A program made the position numbers and the translations under genes. The notes below the pieces were generated by a model, which saw only the letters and a program-made list of their open reading frames with translations, ran no database searches and was not told where the DNA came from. 64,000 nt of DNA from Colius striatus (taxonomy: Eukaryota; Chordata; Aves; Coliiformes; Coliidae): the NCBI RefSeq assembly GCF_028858725.1, contig NC_084790.1:7304669-7368668 (forward strand), in the 5' to 3' direction. This document shows, piece by piece, positions 1 through 11,424 of this stretch. Within the stretch, counting starts at the first letter, position 1; each line of letters opens with the position of its first letter.

Positions 1-179
1 CCTTTGAGGCTTTCCAGAGTTTGCCTGGTTATGCTTTATATGCTGCCAGTATTTGCAGTAACTAAAATGAGTAAAATCCCACAATAATGACAATAACTTA
101 AAATTAGGCTCTATTTTCGTTTGATTAAGACTATTTACACTGTTCAGCGTGGCTAAGAAGACTGAGACGGATCTCTTAC

Positions 180-568
180 CCAAACAGGACAATCGTGGAC
201 CACCAGCCTGACATTCCCAAACACGCAGGCTTGGTACTCTGTAAAAACCGGGCTTCTGACTTGACAGGCAGACAAGCTGCTGTCGATCTGGGAAACGAGG
301 GCACTTCTCCCGAGATAGCTCTCGATCAGGCTCGGCGGCTGATTGTCCTCAGAAAACCCATCTCTTTCATTCCCAAAGGCGACAATATTAACCGACCTAA
401 AATAAAAACAATAAAGACGAACCTGAGTTAACAAAGGGCAGCGATATGAGAGAAAAAACAATCCCCTTAAATCAAAACTATCATGTTAATCTTTCTGAAT
501 CCTCCTCTCTCTCTAGATCTTTAATACGCTTTCACCACACCCCGTAATCAACAGCAGAACACATACAT
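180..568 (-). CDS. RHOBTB3: RHOBTB3 5' coding part (start codon and exon 2), partial
   Basis: RHOBTB3 is an atypical Rho-related BTB protein; family knowledge gives it an N-terminal GTPase-like domain with ATPase activity, BTB domains, and roles in Golgi-to-endosome traffic and CUL3 ubiquitination. Exon 2 (180-396) encodes 72 residues, SVNIVAFGNE to VVHDCPVW, which match the N-terminus of the vertebrate protein as I know it (LIxxYLGRS and PVFTEYQA blocks). The acceptor is TTTTAG at 397-402 and the donor is GTAAGA just below 180. The first codon is split: exon 1 ends in AT at 567-568 before GTATGT, and exon 2 starts with G at 396, which together restore ATG followed by TCG GTT. Intron 1 is 170 bp. 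Only 73 residues lie in the window; the rest is off the left edge. Identity is confident; the split start is an inference from splice signals. Confidence 0.9.
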
Positions 569-900
569 GATCTCAATTCCCGCAGCACGGTGAGAGCAGA
601 GCGGAAAAGACGCCTGGAAACGCCGCTCGCATTACAAATCCCCAGCCGGCTCGGTTGCTCGACCGCCGGTGCCCGGGCTCAGCCTCGCCGCCGCGACCCC
701 CGGGGATCCCGCCGCATCCCCTCGCCTGCAGCCAGCCCAGCAAGCTCGGTGCCGGCGGCTCGGGGCGACGGGCCGCGGGGCGATGGGGCGCTGGCAGCGG
801 TGCTAGTGGCGGCAGCGGCGGGAGCAGCCCAGGCGCCGCTGCCCGCCCTCCTCGGCGGCTGTAGGTGAACTGGAGGCGCAAGGCGAGCGAGTGGCTGGTC
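567..900 (-). other. RHOBTB3: RHOBTB3 exon 1 (mostly 5' UTR), inferred
   Basis: The minus-strand sequence leading to the AT|GTATGT donor at 567 lies in a CpG-rich block and should be the 5' leader. The upper limit is a guess because no transcription start can be read from sequence. A 127-codon minus-strand frame runs through the island at 573-956, but it resembles no protein I know and has the proline, alanine and arginine bias of GC-rich DNA read by chance. Confidence 0.55.
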
Positions 901-960
901 GCTCGGTCATGACCATCGCATCCTGACGTCAGCCAGCAGGAGAGGGGCAGACGCAACGGG
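575..960. promoter_or_regulatory. CpG island promoter of RHOBTB3
   Basis: About 385 bp of high GC with frequent CpG, unlike the AT-rich flanks. It sits at the 5' end of RHOBTB3. A perfect palindromic cAMP response element, TGACGTCA, lies at 924-931 at its outer edge, with a second TGACG half-site near 971. It could also drive a rightward transcript, but no such exon was recognised. Confidence 0.7.
924..931. promoter_or_regulatory. Palindromic CRE (TGACGTCA)
   Basis: An exact 8-bp CREB/ATF consensus at the distal edge of the RHOBTB3 island. Its position a few hundred bp upstream of the coding start suits a promoter element. Binding is not shown. Confidence 0.5.
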
Positions 961-3790
961 CAGAGCGAGCTGACGTTTCTGCAGAGCTAGCAAGGCGCAG
1001 CCAGGTCAGCAAAGGCAGACAAAGGCTAGCTAGCACAGCCGAGCCCGACGCTGTGCTAGAGACATTTGCAGGGCACCACAAGAAAAAGAACCAACATCAC
1101 AGCTCATGTGCACCAAACGAGAGACCAGCACCAGGAGACTGTGGCAGCTGAAGCAAAATAGAGTGTGGAGATCCCCTGTTAAAGTATTTCAACCACACAC
1201 ACACTCTTGGGTTTTTTGGTTTTGTTTTTTTGGGGTTTTTTTGGTAAATGTATCTTTCCTGTATGAGGAAAAACATTATCTCTAATTATAAAAATAAACA
1301 AATATCCAGAACCAGAGTCATTCTAGAATCGCATGTTCTGTGGCAGGCAGCACTGTAGATATTAAAGCACTGAGTAAAATTATTTCAGGCACACTAGAAT
1401 TATAAATAAATAATCTATTGTGTGAACACATGTTGCTGTTAATCCCACAGGCAAGAACTCATTCAACATGGGTCTTGCTATCATTATCAACAGAACAATT
1501 AGCAGACCTTTGCCTGCAGCAGTACATACTCTGAGACAGGTGCTATTGCACTATTGCCAAACATGAGACAACTGATGTCAGTGCCAAAGTTTTATACCAA
1601 TAGTATGTTGGTTGGCTGGTCCAATTAAAAAACAAAACAAAACCAAGCAAAAATATCTGTTGTGTGCTAATGAAGTCAAGCAGCATTTATATTTTTACTG
1701 TAAATTCTACAGGACCTACTAAAAAAACCCAAAAAACCTAAAAACATAAACCACCAGATAATTTACCAACAGTTTTGTTTCACCATGTTCCAGCTTCTTC
1801 TGCTTTTTGGTCTAGCTTTACCCAGAAAACTAAAAGACAAATGACAGGTGGTGGGTTTGTTTTTGTTGCCTCACCTCCCTCAAAAAGAAAGTTTGAATTC
1901 ATGTTTCTTAGGCAAGTTTTAAAAAAAAGAGAAGAAATTGAAGAAAGCCACTTTTATTCCCGCCTAGATAATCCTCCAACAGTGATATATTGTCTGCCAC
2001 ATCCAGTGTCCAAACTATGTGCATGAAGCTCATTTCATGAAAGCCAACATACTCAGAGCCATCACACTCCTGCTGCTATGTCTATTGTACTTTCTAAAAG
2101 ATACCTAATAGCCTTTGGAATCCTTAAATTTGCGATTGTAGTGGTCAAGATGTGGAAAATGCAGAAACACTTTGAGAAAAGCTTTTTACAATACTAGTGA
2201 GCATAGCCTAGTGTAGCTAAATAAATATGCACACACATGAATATGTCTACACAAACATAATTTTACATGCATGTATGTGTATCTACATTTGCAGACATGC
2301 ACAACCATAGAAATACCAAGAAAAACTGAGCTGGTAAATGAAGCAGCCCCAGTGAGAAGTGGCCTAATTAACTCAAACTCCAATTAGCATAGCTTAGTTA
2401 TTGCTGCAGCCCTAGCCCTGCCCAAGGGTGCCACCAGAGTGGGAGTGTGGCAGAAAACACTCCCTCTTTCCTTGAACCACTTGGGAAAATAATGAGGGCT
2501 ACCAAAAGCATCCATTCGGGCAAATTATGCAGATGGTTGGATGTGGGATTCATCTCACCTGTGAGCCCTTAAAGCTCACAGACCAAGATATCATTGTGTT
2601 TTAGTAACACTTCAGCAATCAGAAGACTTTAAACAACTTTTAGAAAGCAAGTGCTGCCTGTTCCTTGAAAAGTAGGTCCACAACCCTATTTGTGTCTGCT
2701 TCACTGAAGGACTGAGTAATATATTTCAAACAAACAAACAGAAAGGGGAATAAATTCACTCTTGCAGGATAATAAATATCACAAGCAGAGAAGTCGCTCA
2801 GCACTCCTGCCTCACGTGCATTCTGCAGGTTACCTGGGCACTCCAAGGGAAAGCTGTAAAGGTTGTTTGGCTGATAGGATTGTAGAGGATTGCTTGACTG
2901 TTCCCTGTTTGGCAATCTGCAAGTGGAGTATCCTATGTTTAGCAAACCTTTCAGCCAGCAGGCATTTGCCACTGCTGCTAACATGCAAAGACCAAACTGC
3001 AGAAAAGGCAGTCTCTGACTGTTCAGAAAACAATAACATATTTGGTCTGCATTTGACAATGGAATGTTATTTTGTTTTAGATCACTCCTGCCAAAGCTTT
3101 CCAGTATCTCAGTTAAAGCAATGAAAACAGATATGCAGTTTTTGCTGACAAAAGGGTGATTATAATTTCAATGGCAAGGAGATATCTGCAGCCAAGACAA
3201 GGAGGAGGAATTTTTCCTTATGAACCTGCAGACTTACTTGCACTGATTCACTAATTGACACATATTGTCAGGACAGTGAGGGGATTTTAATGCACCTAGA
3301 TTCTAAGCTGTTGCCAAGCCCGGTCTTTAGCTGAGTCTGCATGCTACATAGCTGCAGCTGATGTTGGGAGCAGCTTCAGGTGCATGGGAAGTGGTGTTGT
3401 TCTAGGACAAGTAAATTTCCAGAGTTACTTTCAAAGATAGAAGATTACTCCAGATAACAGTAACATAGTTTACTGCTTAGAGGTGTTAGCTCGTAGCATT
3501 GAGGAACAGACTGTGCGATGTAGGCTGGACTCTATTGGTCCTCAGACACACTGGAGATCACTGCTGAGACTTCCCACACAAAGCACCAGCAAACAAAAGG
3601 AGTTTTTCTGTTGTGCTGTAGCCATCTGCCACATCCAAATCAACAAAAGCCGTCTGTGTGAGTGAAAGTAAGGAATGAATGACAGAACAGTGTTAAGAAC
3701 CATCAGTATTTTTCAGTACAACTATGCTAGAAGAATGTTGTGGAGGTCGATTTCGTTTAGAAGCACAGTTGGGTTTTTTCCACACACACA
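961..3790. other. Intergenic, no gene recognised
   Basis: AT-rich sequence with short simple runs: CA repeat near 1192, T/G-rich near 1205-1245, and TG/CA-rich 2220-2300. Open frames are short, and none showed a domain or a convincing exon on either strand. Confidence 0.5.
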
Positions 3791-3794
3791 AAAA

Positions 3795-4110
3795 TTTGAG
3801 AGAATTTCAGGGCCAGCACAAGTGCTCCTGGCCAGAGATTGCTGACCCTCCAACCCAAAAGATCTTGCTGTTGACTGTGTTCTGGAGGTCACTGGTGAAG
3901 ACATCAGCAAAAGACAGGACAAACCCCAAGGGTTTTGTATGAAGTTGTGGAATTACCATCTCTGGAGATAAGATTGCCCTAAGTCTCACTGGAAAAGTCT
4001 TTGCACAGTTTGAGCTCATTAGATGCCCTTGGGGTGAGGCTGGGTTAGACAACTCCAGAGGTTCTTTCCAGCCTCAATTATTCCCTGACTCCATGAATCA
4101 CCTCCCTCCT
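3795..4110. repeat. Old CR1-like LINE remnants
   Basis: The segment 4030-4105, with a GGTTAGACAACTCCAGAGG-like stretch and then a decayed TTATTCCCTGACTCCATGAATC, resembles a plus-strand CR1 3' end. The flank 3805-3950 has phrases typical of the reverse orientation. Heavy divergence makes limits and subfamily uncertain. Confidence 0.4.
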
Positions 4111-7048
4111 GGAGAGTAGCCACTAAGCCTATCCTTCACTTCCTCTTCTTACACCAGCTTTCAACCCAAAACCCAAACTCTCATCCAATCTTGTTTCCTT
4201 CAAAGTTTAATAAGCTTTGCAAAAAGCTTCTCAAAGGCTTTTTGGAAATGCAAGAGGATTATTATGCCCACACGACCCCCTTTATCGGCATGCTTACTGC
4301 CCTTCCTCCAAATGCCGGTGATGCTGGACTTCACTGGACCCTCTCCAACACCTTCCCAACAGACGATGCTCATCCACATGTCCCTTGATCTCATTCTCTA
4401 TCACAAGACTGTTGTCTCACCAGGAACAGCAGCCTGCCCCATTGCTTTTCCCAGACTCTGCAAAAGCAGTTTTGAACATACTGGCAGCTTCTGATGGCAC
4501 CTCCGAAGACATGCAGACCCCAGACCCAGTTCTGTGGTTTCTTATCTGAGTTTCTGAAGAATGATCTTGCTAATGTTGTCTACTCCTGGCCATTTATTAA
4601 CAGTAACTACTTTTCTCTAGCATTACTGCATCAGATCAAGTAATAGAATGTCGGCTTACTGTTGAACCTAAAGTGTGAAGAGAATGGAATGTCACATAAT
4701 GAGAAGAAAGGAAGAAAGAAAAATGAAACTTTTAAAATTTAAACCAGGTCCAGTTAGTAGTAGAACAGAGCTGTGAAAACAGCTACTAAGTTGTGGAAAG
4801 CTGCTAACGCTGTGAGGGTGAGCTGTGGATTACCAAATGCCAGCTCTGCTGCTGCAGAAGTCCCATGCAAGGACTACCCTCCAAGCTTGCTGCTTTCACA
4901 AGGGGAGAGAACATGAGGAGGGGACCCATCTGGTGCCTGTATGCCCCAAGCTGCTGCAGAAATGAAGGCCTGAAAACACTTTGTGATGTAGAAGATGATA
5001 CCCCATTCACAGTGGTAAGAATCCCCAACTGTAGGTGCTGCACTGTGTGATTCTCACACCGTTGTTCAACAAGTGTTATTAAGTGCATTAGAAGGCAGGT
5101 CAGAGGATCAAAAATAGTAGTTTATCTGTTATTTCTGCTATTTTAGAAACAGAAGCCATTGCCCCGAGGTGGATTCAGATCATGTCATACAGAGGAGCAC
5201 CATCTCCACCCAGTCTGCTCTAGTTCTTTCCAAGGCTGGCTGCAGGGATAGAGCAGCATGGAGCCAGCCAGCACCAAGAAGAATGGGAAATATGCAGGTG
5301 CTCCCCAAAAGAGAGAGGGAAGGTCTCGTCTGGGGTGGTCATATGGTCAGACATGCCAATCAAAGTGCTCCACAGGTCTCTGCTGCCTGGGTTTCCTCTT
5401 CTATGTGGTGCTCAGAGCACATGGCACCATGTTAGCAGGAGATACTGCTGGAGATTGGGGGCAGGGAAGGGATGGCATATGCTCAGAATGTTTTGAAAAT
5501 TCCAGGCTATTTTAATCCACTTTATGATCCTCTGGATAAGCACTTAAGACCGAGTGACCCAGCACGTGAATTCTACGGGGAGAAGTGCCTCAAACTGCTT
5601 AACATGCTCCTGTGGAAGTTCTGCCCTTTGCCTCACCACAGGGGTTTTTTTTATAATGTATACAGTTTCTAGTTTTCCTTACTAAAAATATATCACAGGA
5701 GCATGGATAGCACTCATTACATCAGGTAAATGAAAACAATCTAATAATGTCAGCTAAACAAGTGAGTTAATGTGCATTCTAAGAAGAGAAAATTAAGGAA
5801 AAAAATATTAAAACTAGATATACAAATGCCTACCATGTAGTATATACATAATAAAAGCAGTTATTCATCTATTAAAGTTCTAAGTTCTCAACAAGACATA
5901 AATAAAACTTCATTAGGAGTGGATCTGCTGCTGAAAGTTACCTTCTAACCCCTGGAATTAAAAGACAGGGCAGATTAGCTCTCCTTATACAGATATTAAA
6001 TGTCTTCCAAAGGGTCATTGGATGGCCATATTTAAAATAATAATTTTACTTTCAAAAATCCGAAGACCGAGGTCAGAGCTGGACTTTAAATCAGCTGTTT
6101 CTTTTTAATTACTATGTTATTTTCCCGATTTCTGCTTTCTTGTTTTCCCCTTTGTTATAATTTCTCTGCTAGTTAATATTCTTCCTAGTTCTCATAATCC
6201 TCTGCTGTCCACCTACCTCCAGCTACAGAGGCATGATCTGTGTATAGTGACTGAGTGTTTTTCCCTGATGGTTTTCACTGCCATAGAAAATGACTTAATT
6301 TTAGTCTCATAGCCTCTCTCATTCTCCTGCACTGTTCAATTACCTTCTCAGGAGGTATTAGGCCACTCATGAGACAAATTTCCTGTGTCTGTAATCGTGA
6401 GAAATAGCACATGATAAAAGGACATAAGGTTTCTTTCATTTTTAAGAACAAGAGCCTGTGAATGACTATTTTTGTCCCTCAGACCCTGGATATATAATGT
6501 GAAGTCACAGAAGTCTTTTGGTTTTGTCTGTCATCTCCAAAGCAGCATGAATGGAAGTCTCGCTACTAAACAGCCTGTTTTTACAAAACTGGTAGGAATT
6601 TAGTATCTTCAAGGCTTTCACACTATCAGTCAACTGTAGTCAAAGTTTACTAACCAGAGATGACAAGTGGATGGTATGGAGAGTGTGACTCTCTAAGCAT
6701 TGCTTCCTCTGGAAATCAGGCTGGCAATCGCTCCCTCTGAAGAGCAAGTTGGAACTTCACAGCACGGCATTGTTTTTCATGTTTGAAATAGTTTCTTGGA
6801 TTTGTTATTGTTGTTGTTGTTGCTGTTGTTTTAGGGTTTGGGAGTTCCTAAATCTCACCTCTGAAATCACTGAGGAGAACCAGGACACATTTAGTAGGTT
6901 TTCACGTAAAAAGTTTTCAATAAAAAGTGGACATTTCTGAATGCCAGCTCTCCAAACAGAAAATGAAAACATGATTTACTCCATTAATCAGTACTGTACT
7001 TCTAGGCTTTGCTTTCTCTATGTTGAGGTAAAGAAAAGTAACTACAAG
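4111..7048. other. Intergenic, no gene recognised
   Basis: Mostly unique-looking AT-rich sequence. Part of 4110-4500 may be old LINE, since some phrases resemble CR1 antisense. A short (TTG)n run lies at 6805-6832. Frames such as 5169-5515 show no domain and no coding signature. Confidence 0.4.
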
Positions 7049-7598
7049 TGTGGTAGTTTGAGCCTGGCTGGATGCCAGGTGCCCACCACACCACTTTATC
7101 CCCCACCTCCTCAGCAAGCCAGGGAAGGGGAGAAAATAAGATGGGAGTCTCGTGGGTTGAGATAAAAGCAGTTTAATAAATAAGCAGCAAAGCCGCACGC
7201 GCGGGAAGCAAAGCAGAAGCAGATAAGCTGTTACTCTCTACTTCCCATCAGCAGCGATGTCCGGCCACCTCCCGAGAAGCAGGGCTTCACTACGCGTAGC
7301 GGTTGCTTTGGGAAGGCCAGAAATGAATCTCACCTCCCCTTCCTGCTCCTCTCCCCCAGTTTATATTACTGAGCTGACGTCATATGGTATGGAATATCTC
7401 CTTGGTCAGCCTGAGTCAGCTGTCCTGGCCATAGTCCCTCCCAAGATCATGCCCACCCACAGCTATTGGTGAAGGTGGGGGAAGGAATGCTGGAGGGACA
7501 GCCCTGATGTTGTGCAAGCGGTAGTCATAATATTGATATCAACAGTAAGCACAGCACTGCAGGAGCTGCTGTGGAAGATCACTACCGTCCCAGACCCA
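7049..7598 (+). mobile_element. Solo LTR of an avian endogenous retrovirus
   Basis: A 550-bp block starting TGTGGTAG and ending GACCCA (TG...CA), flanked by the direct repeat CTACAAG at 7042-7048 and 7599-7605, which looks like a target-site duplication. Inside are a poly(A)-signal-like AATAAA near 7172, a CG-rich stretch at 7196-7205, and a GACGTCATATGGTATGGAATATC block that I recall from avian ERV LTRs. No gag, pol or env follows, so this is a solo LTR left by recombination. Family assignment is from memory. Confidence 0.7.
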
Positions 7599-7811
7599 CT
7601 ACAAGAAGTTACTTTGTAGTTGTTGTTGGTCTAGAGTTTGCACAGATGTAAACTGACTAATTACCACTAGATATTTTCTGGTAACTAGTTGTAGTGTCTA
7701 TTTCTTTATTAATAATATTATAGTTGCAAGAAAAAGAAGGCCAAAAGGTCAGACTGGTACAGTCAAAACAGATTAGCATGAAGGGCCTAAATCTTATCAG
7801 TTGAAGAGCAA

Positions 7812-8158
7812 TGTCTTGGGTTTGGCCAGCCAGGGGGCATGGCCAGGCTCTTCTGTCACATGAGACATCAGGCTCAGGCTCTCAGGGCAGCAGCAGGGCT
7901 GCGGCCAGTGCGGGAGCTGTGGTTGTGCTGTTGGGCTGCACGCTGTGAGCAGTTACACTGGGCATTGCTCATTTTCCTGTGTCCTTTGGCCATCATTGTA
8001 ACTGCCTACTCTTTGTGGTGTTCTATTAAATTGTTTTTATCTCAACTCAACAAAGTTCTAGAACTCTCTCTTGATTGTCCTCCTCAATCCTGCTGATGTG
8101 GGCAGGAGTGAGTAACTGGGTGGTTTGATTATTGTTCAGCTAGGGCTAAACCACCACA
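7812..8158 (+). mobile_element. 5' LTR of a defective endogenous retrovirus
   Basis: A 347-bp segment bounded by TGTCTTGG and CCACCACA. The right edge is supported by the primer-binding site that starts 8 bp later. The run TTCTATTAAATTG near 8022 may include a weak poly(A) signal (ATTAAA). The left edge is less certain. No target duplication could be matched because the right half of the element is rearranged. Confidence 0.6.
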
Positions 8159-8495
8159 GTCTTTTTGGTGCCCAACGTGGGGCCTGAGGATTGTGAGGAG
8201 TTTGAGATGAGGACTGCAATTGGGAGAGGCAACAGGCAAAACATAGACTGAACTGTGTTAGACCAGAGTGATTATGGAGAATTTTAATTTGTTTTAATAT
8301 GTGGTAAAGGTAAAATGGGTGGATTGTGTGTAAATTGTCCACTTCTGTTTGGTGTTGTGATGTTACTTTTCATTTTGGGTGTGGTGAATTCTTTTTCTGT
8401 TGTTGTAAGTTAAAGTTGTAGAAGTGTATGATGAATATGTCTTTTTAAGATAATTCTTAAACATGTGATTCACAGAGGCAAGGGGTGGAATATAG
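8159..8495 (+). mobile_element. Gutted ERV interior with tRNA-Lys-type PBS and PPT-like run
   Basis: TGGTGCCCAACGTGGGGC at 8166-8183 is one base off the primer-binding site for tRNA-Lys1,2 as I know it. About 300 bp later a purine run, AGAGGCAAGGGGTGGAA (8475-8490), sits just before the next LTR start, as a polypurine tract would. Nothing between them encodes gag, pro, pol or env, so almost the whole interior has been lost. Confidence 0.6.
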
Positions 8496-9081
8496 TGGTT
8501 TTCCCTGGGCCAGGTTTTTTGGTAACAGGGGGGGCTACAGGGGTGGCCTCTTTAAACAAGAAGAGTTGCCAGGAGCTTCTGGTGTAGCTCACAGGGTTCG
8601 GGCCAGTCAATTTTAAGCTGGACCCTGCATCTGACCCAGGCCTGGCCAGTTAGTGATGGGGGTAATGCCTCAGTAAATAACATATTTGAGAAGAAGTTGT
8701 TGCACAGTTTCAAAACTGCAGCAGCAACAGGGAGGGAGAATGTGAAAACATCTCTGCAGACACCAAGGTCAGTGGAGAAGGAGGGGGAGGAGGGTGTTAC
8801 TGAAAAGGCTCCCCTGTGATATGTGGTGAGGACTGTGGTGAAGCAAGTTGTCCCCCTGCAGCCCATGGACGAGCCCATGCCAGAGTGGGTGGATGCCTGA
8901 AGGAGGCTGTGACTCTGTGGGAAGCCTGTGTTGGAGCAAGTTCCTGGCAGGACCTGGGAGCCTGTGGGGAGAGAGGAGCCCACACCAGAGCAGGTTTGCT
9001 GTCAGGACTTGTGATCCTGTGAGGGACGGGACGCAGGCTGGAGCAGTTGTTACCTGAAGGACTGTTCTCCTTGTGAATGGC
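8496..9081 (+). mobile_element. Truncated ERV LTR, plus orientation
   Basis: Starts TGGTTTTCCC right after the purine-rich tract. It contains GCAGACACCAAGGTCAGTG and repeated 'gagcaggt...ggatgcctga' modules, which are also seen in the complete LTR at 49350-50307, so the two belong to one broad family. It stops abruptly at 9081, where an oppositely oriented LTR begins; its 3' third is missing. Confidence 0.6.
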
Positions 9082-10019
9082 TGTCATGGTTTAGGCCCAT
9101 CAGGGAACAAAAGACCATGATTAGCCTCAAGTAAGAAGACCTGAAGATTGCCAAAGGGCAGGGAGAGCTTAATTGCTGCTTAAGGTTCAGGACAAAACAG
9201 ACCAGGCCACTGGGTTTGGGGAAGGAAACAGAAAATAATTTAATAATTTAATGCAACACCGACTAAAGCATAACCATAAACCCCAAAACATAACAAACAT
9301 AAAACAACACACAGTGGTACAACAATGAAGAGTCCGACCAGCCCTTTAAGACCACCTTCTCCCCACACTCTCTTCCTGGGCTCAGAGCCCTGATCCTGGT
9401 GTTTTTACCTCCTCCCTTGCCCCCGTGAACAGCTCAGGGTGTAGGGAGTGGGGGTTTCAGTCAGTCTGTTCCTGATAGCTTCTGCCATTTGTCTCAGGGC
9501 AGGTTGGCTCCACACCAGTCCTCCCTGCAAGTCCGTGGGGTACCTCACACACACGGCAGCCCTGCACAGGCTGCTCTGATGTGTGTTCATCCCAAAAGTT
9601 GCAGCTCCTCTCTGCCTCTCGTGTGGGGCTGCTCTGGGCCCGCAGGCTCTCCAGCACGGCCTGTGCCATGGCCGCCTCCCCACACAGTCTCTCACATGGA
9701 GCTGCTGGTGGCTCTCAGTCCTGCCATGGCCCTGCATGGGTTGCAGGGGTTCAGCTGCGTTCTCACCATGGCTTGCAGAGGGGTCTCTAGTCTGGTGCTC
9801 CTCCTTCCTTCCTTCCTGTGGGGTCCATGTGGTTGCCTCCACCTTGTATCACTCTTACACCTCCTGCCAGCACTTGACATTCCCGTCCCTAAATAGTGAT
9901 GTCAGAGGCGCCAGATTGGCCCAGCCAGGCTGGAGGTGGGTGTGAACCCAGGAGCTGGGGGAGAGGCCAAAAACTCTTTACTGGGTCTTCACTGCTGCCC
10001 CTGTTACCAAGCAAAACCA
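9082..10019 (-). mobile_element. ERV LTR, minus orientation, abutting the previous LTR
   Basis: On the minus strand it starts TGGTTTTGCTTGGTAACAGG near 10019, like the start of the plus LTR at 8496. It then has a TATTTAGGG TATA-like box near 9890 and an ATTAAATTATTAAATT poly(A)-signal region near 9240-9255, and ends CCTAAACCATGACA at 9082. The promoter-then-poly(A) order fixes the orientation. No clean target duplication was found. Long plus and minus frames inside (9405-9945) are LTR sequence, not genes. Confidence 0.6.
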
Positions 10020-10545
10020 GCTATATGCTAAACAGTGATAATGAGCTAGTAAGAAGCTTCAAAAATATAAATTTAATAGATATTGAAGTGATAATTAAAA
10101 TAAGTTCACAAAGTTATTCCTCATTAGAGTATTAAGCAGGGGAGGCAAACCAATCCACCTTTACTTCTGTGACTTTAGAAGCAATTAAATAATAGATTTA
10201 TTGTGTCAAAATAAACAACCTGCTTATCATATTCATTTTTTCTGATTTCAATCAGCAGAGGTTTCATTGCTCTTATCTCCCTTTGGGTGATGAGCTATTC
10301 ATATTGTGAAATTAACTGCAGCAGATACTCACAAGCTATTAAAAAAACAGTGGTTCCACAGAAGTTTCTCTAGCAAGTGCTGGTCTAGAATAAAGTCAGG
10401 CCAAGATAACAATCTGGTTTCCAAATGGATCTGTTGTTTTATGGCATGGCTTTTATTAAACACTGCAGGTCACCAAAGGAAGTCCTGCTGAACCATTTAT
10501 TTGGCTTACCTAGCCAGAAACACCCATGGCAGAAAAATAAAATAC
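10020..10545. other. Intergenic, nothing recognised
   Basis: AT-rich sequence between the LTR cluster and the first CR1 fragment. No motif or gene was seen. Confidence 0.4.
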
Positions 10546-10549
10546 TTCA

Positions 10550-10675
10550 TAGAGTCATAGAACATCAGAAGTTGGAAGGGACTCATAAAAATCATTGAGT
10601 CCAACTCCCTGCTCCTCACAGGACTACCTAAACTAAACCATGTCTCTGTGCTTGCATCTCCTCTGGCCTGAAAAA
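10550..10675 (-). repeat. CR1 LINE 3' fragment
   Basis: Begins TCATAGAGTCATAGAACATC, the reverse complement of the CR1 3' tail, followed by GTTGGAAGGGACTCATAAAAATC and CAACTCCCTG phrases typical of the CR1 3' UTR. Short and diverged. Confidence 0.75.
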
Positions 10676-10799
10676 AAGTTTGTCTTCATTTGTGACTTCT
10701 TTTGGAAAGAATGAGGAAAGCACTTCATGTAGGGAAATTGCTGAAGGATCACATAAATTCATGGTCCAGTTTCATAACCTGGACTTTCAGACCTGAATG

Positions 10800-11212
10800 T
10801 ATGAACTTATCTTCCTTATGAGGAAAGGCTGAGGGAACTGGGGCTGTTTAGTCTAGAAGAGAGAAGACTGAAGGGGGATCTTTCCAATGTTTACAAATAT
10901 CTAAAGGGTGGGTGTCAGGAGATTGGAATGTCCCTTTTTTTCTATTGTATCTAGCAACAGGACAAGGAGTAATGGGATGAAGCTGGAACACAAAAAGTTC
11001 CATTGAAATATAAGAAAAAACTATTTCACTGTGAGGTGAGGGAGCCCTGGCACAGGCTGCTCAGAGGGGTTGTGGAGTCTCCTTCCTTGGAAGGCTTCAA
11101 GACCCGCCTGGACATGTTCCTATGTGAACTGATCTAGGTGGACCTGCTTCCGCAGGGGATTGGACTAGATGATCTCTAAAGGTCCCTTCCATTCTATGAT
11201 TCTATGATTTAG
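10800..11212 (+). repeat. CR1 LINE 3' end, plus orientation
   Basis: Runs from TATGAGGAAAGGCTGAGGGA through the typical GGCACAGGCTGCTCAGAGGGG block to TTCCATTCTATGATTCTATGATT, that is, two copies of the 8-bp CR1 terminal repeat at 11191-11208. It is truncated at its 5' end. Confidence 0.85.
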
Positions 11213-11424
11213 GTACCTAAACAAACGGCACATCTGATATTGAACAAGTACCTGCTGTTCATGTCAGCTAAAAGTCTTGCAGCCTAAAGTAAAGGATGTA
11301 AGGTCACAAATGTAAATTATCTCATTACAAGTACTAAGGATGCTAAAAAATCATGAAGTATTTTATTAATCTAGAGTACTGAAAGAAAAACAAACAGTAA
11401 AAATAACACAAGTAGCTATTTTCA

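Noticed and set aside
575-960. Coding frames of 92 and 127 codons in the RHOBTB3 CpG island
   Set aside because: Composition reflects GC-rich DNA. Neither joins RHOBTB3 exon 2 in frame through a good splice site.
9405-9945. Overlapping frames of 120-145 codons on both strands
   Set aside because: They lie inside an LTR and match no protein.
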